A stretch of 8,012 nucleotides of DNA, from assembly GCA_023140455.1 (NCBI GenBank), contig JAGLLQ010000466.1, forward strand, positions 1-8,012, written 5' to 3'. This document shows positions 1 through 4,600 of the stretch, piece by piece. This stretch comes from Desulfobacteraceae bacterium. GTDB lineage: Bacteria > Desulfobacterota > Desulfobacteria > Desulfobacterales > Desulfobacteraceae. The number at the start of each line of letters is the position of its first letter. The stretch's first letter is position 1. Position numbers and translations under genes: made by a program. The notes beneath the pieces were generated by a model. It did no database searches. It had not been told where the DNA came from and saw only the letters and a program-made list of their open reading frames with translations.

Positions 1-282
1 GCAGGATCTCTTGCCAATCGATTGGCAAATGTAGACTTTGTTGTTCTTGATGAATTGGGATATTTGCCGTTTTCTCAAGCCGGTGGAGCCCTTTTGTTCC
101 ATTTGGTCAGTAAACTTTATGAAAGAACATCTTTAATAATTACTACAAATCTAAGCTTTGGAGAATGGTCAAAGGTGTTTGGAGACAAAAAAATGACAAC
201 TGCTCTTCTGGATCGTCTTACACATCATTGTGACATAATAGAAACTGGGAATGAAAGCTGGAGATTAAAAAGCAGAAAATGA
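1..282 (+). CDS. istB: IstB-like transposition helper ATPase, C-terminal part (5' partial)
   Basis: C-terminal 93 residues of an AAA+ ATPase of the DnaC/IstB type, which in IS21 elements assists the IstA transposase in target selection. The frame is open from base 1 (A-G-S-L-A-N-R...), so the TTG at 22 is not a real start. Visible landmarks are the Walker B segment [12 protein letters not shown], the sensor-1 strand [11 protein letters not shown], and the arginine-bearing [13 protein letters not shown] with the usual basic C-terminus. Walker A and the DnaC-like N-terminal half are missing because the window starts inside the gene; full IstB proteins are about 240-260 residues. There is no internal lesion in the visible part, so the copy may be intact. 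It ends 18 bases before the terminal repeat region, as expected for this family. Confidence 0.93.
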   Translation, partial: AGSLANRLANVDFVVLDELGYLPFSQAGGALLFHLVSKLYERTSLIITTNLSFGEWSKVFGDKKMTTALLDRLTHHCDIIETGNESWRLKSRK

Positions 283-301
283 TATTTTTTTTAACTTTAG
301 G

Positions 302-353
302 GGGGGGCAATTTTGGACGCTGACAGGGGGTCAATTTTGGATGCTGTTTGACA
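302..353. repeat. IS21 right-end repeated transposase-binding sites
   Basis: Two imperfect direct copies of GGGGG-(T)CAATTTTGGAYGCTG...ACA lie head to tail: about 303-325 and 326-353. The outer copy carries TGTTTGACA and defines the element tip; the inner copy ends CTGACA. IS21-type elements carry repeated IstA-binding sites of this kind at each end. A run of eight G (300-307) starts the inner copy. Confidence 0.8.
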
Positions 354-465
354 TATTGGAGAAACAATTTGTATACAACCAGGGCAGGGTTCAAGTTTTG
401 ACCCACTTCCTACTTATGTTTTGATTGATACTGCTACTATGGAAATGCGTAGGCTGGATTATTAA
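354..465 (+). pseudogene. C-terminal remnant of a metallophosphoesterase-like gene cut by the IS
   Basis: Immediately after the IS tip, the frame starting at 355 encodes 36 residues and stops with TAA at 463-465. The residues include GETICIQPGQGSS, then PTYVLIDTATMEMRRLDY. This pattern (a Gly-x-Thr strand, Asn/Gln-Pro-Gly, then a Y-V-L-I-D strand and a T-x-E-x-R turn) resembles the C-terminal strand pair of calcineurin-like phosphoesterases. The fragment is too short for certainty. No start codon or promoter is possible here, so it is most simply the 3' piece of a gene into which the IS21 element inserted; the 5' piece should lie left of the IS. The stop sits one base before an ATG at 467 that opens the next frame. 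Confidence 0.5.
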
Positions 466-499
466 AATGAAAAGTTCAGAAAAGAGATTGAAGAACACC

Positions 500-580
500 A
501 CAGGTGAAAACTCTCAAAAGGGAGTTACTGAGAAATGGCAACCAATGAGATGTCTGACTCCATTTATCGAAAAACTAAGT
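500..580 (+). repeat. Copy A of a duplicated coding-like motif (T-G...R-C-L-T-P-F-I)
   Basis: Shares ACAGG at its start and TGAGATGTCTGACTCC (546-561) with copy B at 1017-1094, differing at one base in that 16-base core. The spacing from ACAGG to TGAGATG is 46 bases here and 49 in copy B, a one-codon difference, and both copies are open in the matching frame. Divergence with frame preserved suggests both descend from a coding sequence. Confidence 0.5.
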
Positions 581-581
581 A

Positions 582-587
582 AGGAGG
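582..587 (+). promoter_or_regulatory. Shine-Dalgarno AGGAGG deciding the start at 593
   Basis: A perfect AGGAGG ending five bases before ATG 593. It selects this ATG over the in-frame TTG at 425 and ATG at 467, neither of which has a comparable site. Confidence 0.85.
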
Positions 588-592
588 AAACC

Positions 593-910
593 ATGAAAAA
601 AGATGGTGGCCAAATCAGAAATTGGCAATTGCATCACTTGACAGTTGATGACAGCATTAAAGAACAATTCATCAAAATTAATCCTGAAGTTGATGCTAAT
701 AATGTAATGATATTAACAGGAACAGTTGTTGATGATCCAACAGGTAGGTGGAGGCCAGGCCATCATTTCAGATCTACATTCATAGTGAATCTTGATAGAA
801 AAAATAATACTGTCGAAACATTAAATACTATTTATCATGTCGATCCTGATACTGAAAACATGGATGTCATGCCTGATTTAGGGAATGAAGTATTAAAAAT
901 ATTTTACTAA
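593..910 (+). CDS. DUF6957-like small protein, 105 aa
   Basis: A 105-residue, probably cytosolic protein with no signal peptide or membrane segment. Two blocks recall the DUF6957 family as I remember it: near the N-terminus IRNWQLHHLTVDDSIKEQF (strand, then the start of an acidic helix), and in the centre VVDDPTGRWRPGHHFRSTF followed by VETLNTIYHVD. The G-R-[WF]-x-P-G...R-S-T-F...E-T-x-N-T-[IV]-Y signature is the main support. Family members are often longer (roughly 120-140 aa), so the N-terminus here is short. The biochemical role of DUF6957 is not known to me. The start is fixed by AGGAGG at 582-587. It lies downstream of the IS-truncated gene and is followed by about 190 bases of AT-rich spacer, so it is probably transcribed alone. 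The family call is tentative; the gene itself is well supported. Confidence 0.75.
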   Translation: MKKDGGQIRNWQLHHLTVDDSIKEQFIKINPEVDANNVMILTGTVVDDPTGRWRPGHHFRSTFIVNLDRKNNTVETLNTIYHVDPDTENMDVMPDLGNEVLKIFY

Positions 911-1016
911 ATTTTTTGAACACATATTCGAAACACATTCAAGAGGATGTTTTGTAGCCAACAGTAAATAAAAAATTAAGATTGTATAATAAAAAAAAAT
1001 AAACAATAATTCCTCA
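911..1016. other. AT-rich spacer, no gene seen
   Basis: A noncoding gap after the DUF6957-like gene, containing A-rich runs. A TATAAT at 985-990 could be a -10 element for the downstream small ORF, but no convincing -35 lies 16-18 bases upstream. No terminator-like hairpin with a T-run was found. Confidence 0.5.
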
Positions 1017-1154
1017 ACAGGCAGTTCGATAATAGAGCAAAATGTTAATCGAAAATACCACATCGTGAGATGTCTCACTCCTTATATTCAGCAGTATATG
1101 CACAAAGGTAAATTTTTCACTGGCCTAAGAGGTTATCCCAAAGGTGTTGGTTGA
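1017..1154 (+). pseudogene. Copy B of the R-C-L-T-P motif plus a frame that breaks at 1152
   Basis: This frame is open from 993 to the TGA at 1152-1154. It reads TGSSIIEQNVNRKY, then HIVRCLTPYIQQY, then MHKGKFFTGLRGYPKGVG and stop. The first part (1017-1094) is the counterpart of copy A at 500-580. The second part, from ATG 1098, looks like a genuine protein start but has no Shine-Dalgarno site. At the stop, a shift of one base back (-1) continues directly into the 94-residue ORF at 1151. A lost base near GGTGTTGGTT would thus join the two frames into one gene. A coincidental open frame is the alternative. Confidence 0.45.
1065..1078. repeat. Short inverted repeat GTGAGA-TG-TCTCAC
   Basis: Perfect 6-base arms around TG inside copy B. 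Copy A has the weaker form TGAGA-TG-TCTGA (546-557), so the symmetry is only partly conserved. Confidence 0.5.
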
Positions 1155-1435
1155 ATATTAGAATTGGACTTGAACAATGTCTGGAAAATGAAGAAGATAG
1201 ACAGAAATGCATAAACTGGTGTATTAAAACAGGTCAATATCAGAGAAAAATATGGCAAGAAATTTTTGAAGATAAAAATCATAAAAGAATTGAAGAGGTT
1301 TTTGCAACAGATTGTTTTTTTGATCTTCCAAAAGACCAAATGAATTGGTGGAAAAATCATATTCAAAATCATCCTTTTACAACAATAATTTATAAAGACA
1401 ACCATAAAGTATGTACAGTTGATTTTCGAAAATGA
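1151..1435 (+). CDS. Unrecognised small protein, 94 aa, possibly 5'-truncated by a frameshift
   Basis: I do not recognise this family. The product is soluble and rich in Lys, Glu, Trp and Cys: an N-terminal amphipathic stretch (NIRIGLEQCLENEEDRQKC), then INWCIKTGQYQRKIWQEIFED, a CFFDLPKDQMNWW segment, and a final strand pair ending TVDFRK. No signal peptide or membrane segment. The only in-frame start near the beginning is TTG at 1151, preceded by a weak AAGGTG at 1141-1146. There is no ATG in this frame until deep inside the ORF (about 1337). The neighbouring frame (1098-1151) supplies an ATG and a protein-like N-terminus that would join by a -1 shift, so the gene is either broken, mis-sequenced by one base, or starts at TTG. 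It lies between the DUF6957-like gene and the large TPR gene, all on the same strand. Confidence 0.5.
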   Translation: MNIRIGLEQCLENEEDRQKCINWCIKTGQYQRKIWQEIFEDKNHKRIEEVFATDCFFDLPKDQMNWWKNHIQNHPFTTIIYKDNHKVCTVDFRK

Positions 1436-1618
1436 AGATGATAAAAGTTAATTACTTGATAGACGATCATTGATTTTTGAAATCTTGCATACACTGATTT
1501 AAAACTGAGGAGATCTTCTATAATCAAAATTCTTTCAAAATAATACGCTGTTATAGCTTACTCTTCTCTAAATACGTTTTTTTAAACAATTAAAGTTGAT
1601 ATAGAATAATTAAATACT
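1436..1618. other. Intergenic leader of the TPR gene
   Basis: 183 bases without a gene, very AT-rich. It holds a small GATTT-TTG-AAATC hairpin (1472-1484) and a TATAAT at 1519-1524 that could be a -10 element for the TPR gene, without a good -35 partner. An in-frame TAA at 1607-1609 closes the frame upstream of ATG 1619. Confidence 0.5.
1519..1524 (+). promoter_or_regulatory. Possible -10 box (TATAAT) for the TPR gene
   Basis: A consensus TATAAT about 95 bases upstream of ATG 1619. The hexamer 17 bases upstream does not resemble TTGACA, and there is no TGn extension. In such AT-rich DNA the hexamer could be chance. Confidence 0.25.
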
Positions 1619-4600
1619 ATGGAAAATAACTTAAACCATTCAAACCAATCTACGACTAAGACAGAAAATCAAACAAAATTTAATAGGGCTCTCTCTTTTT
1701 TAAAAAAATATTCGCTCATTTCGAAAACGAAATTGAGTATACTAATAATTATTGTACTTCTTTTTCTAAAATTCAACGATAACAGGACGATCATTACGCC
1801 TATCTCTGTACCTATGTCTTTAACTGAAATAGGTCTTAAAGAAAAAAATATCTCAAAAAAAATTCATGATAAGCTTGAAGATATTGTCAAAAGAGCAAAG
1901 AATCTATCAGATTCTCAACAATTCAATTCTGATGATAGTGACTATTTGGAAAATATTGAGTTACCAGGTCTTTTTCAACCCATAATTACTTTAGTTCAAA
2001 AAATACCACTATTTAACAAGCAAACCAAAATTAACGGTGAAATCATTGATATTAATGGTCAATATGTTGCTCAAATTAGAATTAGCGGCCCAAAGCAAAA
2101 AGAAACATTTTCAGTCTATTCTAAAAATTACGACGACCTGATCCAAAAAATTGCTGAGAAGATAATAATATCTCAAAGGCCTTACATTTTAGCTGCTTAT
2201 TATAATTCTACACATCAATTGGAAAAAAGCATCGATACAGCAAAAATGTGCCTTTGGAATAGTGATGCAAGGGATAGTGCACATGCGTATAATCTAATCG
2301 GAAAAGTTTTTATGCGTATGCATCAATATGATAGGGCTAGGCGTTATTTTAAAGAGGCGATAGAGAAGGATTCTACTCTTAAATTCCCTCATCTAAATAT
2401 TATCAAATCGTACCTTTCGCAGAACAACTATCACAAGGCCGAAGAGTCAATTAGAGGTTTTATAAAAAAATATCCTTACCTTCCTGATGGAGACTGTGCG
2501 CTTGCTGATTTTTATATAAAACAAAATTCATATGAAAAAGCAATTAAAAATTTAGAAAATGCTCTTGAAAAAGATCCCTATAATCGTTATGCATTTGGCC
2601 TTCTATCAATCTGTTATCAAGATACTTATAAATTTAAGAAAGCAGAAATTTATGCAAAAAAAACGATTGATTCAAATAAAAACTCTGGTTGGGGTTATCT
2701 TTTGCTTGGCAATGCATTTATGGATCAAAAGCGTTTCATAGAAGCTTCCAGTTTATACGATATTGCTCTTCAAAAAAATCCCCACTACATTGACGCTATG
2801 ATAAATTATGGAAGTGTTTTAAGGTTCCAAAATAAACACGATCAAGCACTAAAACTGTTTAAGAAAATATCTGACAAAGATAAATACAACCTTTTATCAT
2901 ATTCAATTTGGGCTGATATATTGAAAGAACTTGGTCATTACAATGAAGCGATAGAAAAATGTAAAAAAGCAATTGATATAAACCCATATTTTGCCGAAGC
3001 TTTCAATGCATGGGGCTGTATACTTGTTGAGCAAGGAGAACATGAGTTCGCAATTGAAAAATTCAAAGCAACACTTAAAATTAATCCCTATCACCAATAT
3101 GCTAATGAGAATATTGGTGGAGCATTAAATAATCAAAAGAAATATCAAGAAAGTATCGATCATTTAAAAGAAATTAAAAAGAATACAACACCTTCCCATC
3201 GCCTCTTTAAAAACTTAGCTATCGCATCAATGAATATCGGGCAATTTGATGTAGCTGAAAAAACTTATCAAGAAGCAATTAGAGTTAATAATTTCTTTAT
3301 AGAAATCTATATAGGTTGGGCTGAATTATTAATAAAGCAAGGCAAATATTCTGCTGCAATAGAAAAATGTAAAAAAACTATAAGCTTAGACAATAACTAT
3401 GTATCAGCCTACGAAAAGTGGGGGCATATTTTGGCTTTGCAATATAATGATCAGGAAGCTATAGAAAAATTTAAAACAGCTATAAACTATGATCCAAATT
3501 TTTATTTAGCTGAGATTGGTATTGCAAAAGTTCTAACTCGACAGAAAAAATATTCAAGTGCTCTCGACCATTTTGGAAAAATTGAGCTTCTTGCAAAACA
3601 CTCTACAGTCTTTTATTCAATGAAAGGAAAAATATTAAATGAGCAAAGGAAATACGATAGTGAACTTAAACTTTACAAAACCGCTATTCAAAATAATGAA
3701 TGCCATTTCATAGAGTTGTATTTAAATTTAGCCGATTCATTTATTGCTATCGGAAAATTCCAGGAAGCAATTAAAAAATGTAAAGCTGCTTTAGTTTTAG
3801 ACCCTGATTATGCCTTGGCCTATGCTAAGTGGGGTGAGATCTTAGAAGCTCAGTATAAATACAATGAAGCGATATCAAAGTATTCTGAAGCCTCAAAATT
3901 AGCCCCACATGAACCATATTATATTGAAAAGAAAGGCAGAGTTTATATTAAGCAAGCAGATTATAAGTCAGCTATTGAGCAATTTAAAAAAGCTATCAGT
4001 ATTAACAAGTATTGGAATTTTGCTTATCAAGGCTGGGCTAAATCATTATTACATCAAGGATTAAAAACTAAGGCCATCGAAAAATATTCAGAAGCAACAC
4101 AATTGTTTCCAGAGATTGAATCTACACATATGCAATTAGGTGATGCATTTAAGAAATTAGGACAATATAAAAAAGCAATCGATACATATCAAACTGCTTT
4201 AGAAATAAACCCTCTATTTATTAATATTCATTATTCCTTAGCTGAAACTTACTTCAAAATTAATAACAAACAAGATGCTTTTAAACAACTTGAAGAACTT
4301 TTAAAAATAAATCCAAACATATTGCTAACTTATAAAAAATTTGCTTGGCTGTTAAACCAGGCAGGTGAGTACGAAAAAATCTTTCAAATTATAAATAGGG
4401 CAATAAGTAATAATTTCCATTTTGATTCTATTCAAGAAGAATGGACGAATGCTCTTTTCAAGACAGGCAACACTCAAGAGGCCTTTAAAAATTATGAAAA
4501 AACTATAGCTGAAAATCCAAAAGACACCCAAATGTTAGTCAACTATGGAAAATTTTTATTGAAAAACGGACAATCAAAAAAATCGAATGAAGTTTTTGAG

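Larger units (their letters stand above)
1..353 (+). mobile_element. IS21-family insertion sequence, 3' part
   Basis: The right-hand portion of an IS21-like element: the end of istB followed by a G-run-flanked terminal repeat region. The last bases read TGCTGTTTGACA, so the element read from outside begins TGTCAAACAGC, matching the 5'-TG...CA-3' ends of this family. The left end, istA and the first part of istB lie outside the window, so target duplication cannot be checked. The boundary at 353 is supported independently because an unrelated reading frame begins right after it. The coordinate could be off by one or two bases. Confidence 0.85.
467..592 (+). other. Coding-like leader in frame with the DUF6957-like gene
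   Basis: An open stretch from ATG 467 that runs in frame into the next gene, so a 147-residue product starting here is formally possible. No ribosome binding site precedes 467, while a strong one sits just upstream of 593, so I treat this as a separate or remnant segment. It contains TGENSQ...KWQPMRCLTPFIEKL, which recurs in altered form at 1017-1094. It may be the tail of a lost upstream gene or a shared cassette leader. Function unknown. Confidence 0.4.

Noticed and set aside
218..406. Minus-strand open frame across the IS right end
   Set aside because: It is antisense to istB and runs through the terminal repeats; no ribosome binding site or recognisable domain.
425..592. TTG 425 or ATG 467 as start of a longer DUF6957-like protein
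   Set aside because: Neither has a ribosome binding site, and the sequence up to 465 belongs to another frame (the truncated gene). AGGAGG at 582 clearly selects 593. Kept only as a coding-like leader.
911..1016. tRNA or small RNA in the spacers
   Set aside because: No cloverleaf, TΨC-like block or stable hairpin with a T-run was found in the spacers left of the TPR gene.
893..1078. Minus-strand open frame of 61 codons in the AT-rich spacer
   Set aside because: Phe/Leu/Ile-rich composition typical of translated A/T runs, no start signal, and it opposes the coding-like copy B frame.
480..1100. Integron attC sites between the small ORFs
   Set aside because: The cassette-like layout suggested it, but no RYYYAAC...GTTRRRY pairs with attC-like inner symmetry were found, and the recombinase is not recognisably an IntI.
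1133..1405. Minus-strand open frame of 90 codons opposite the small ORF
   Set aside because: Low-complexity hydrophobic translation; the plus-strand frame has a balanced soluble-protein composition. It cannot be excluded formally, but is much less likely.
2559..3097. Short open frames on both strands inside the TPR gene
   Set aside because: They lie within a continuous 34-residue periodic reading frame and are its shadows.
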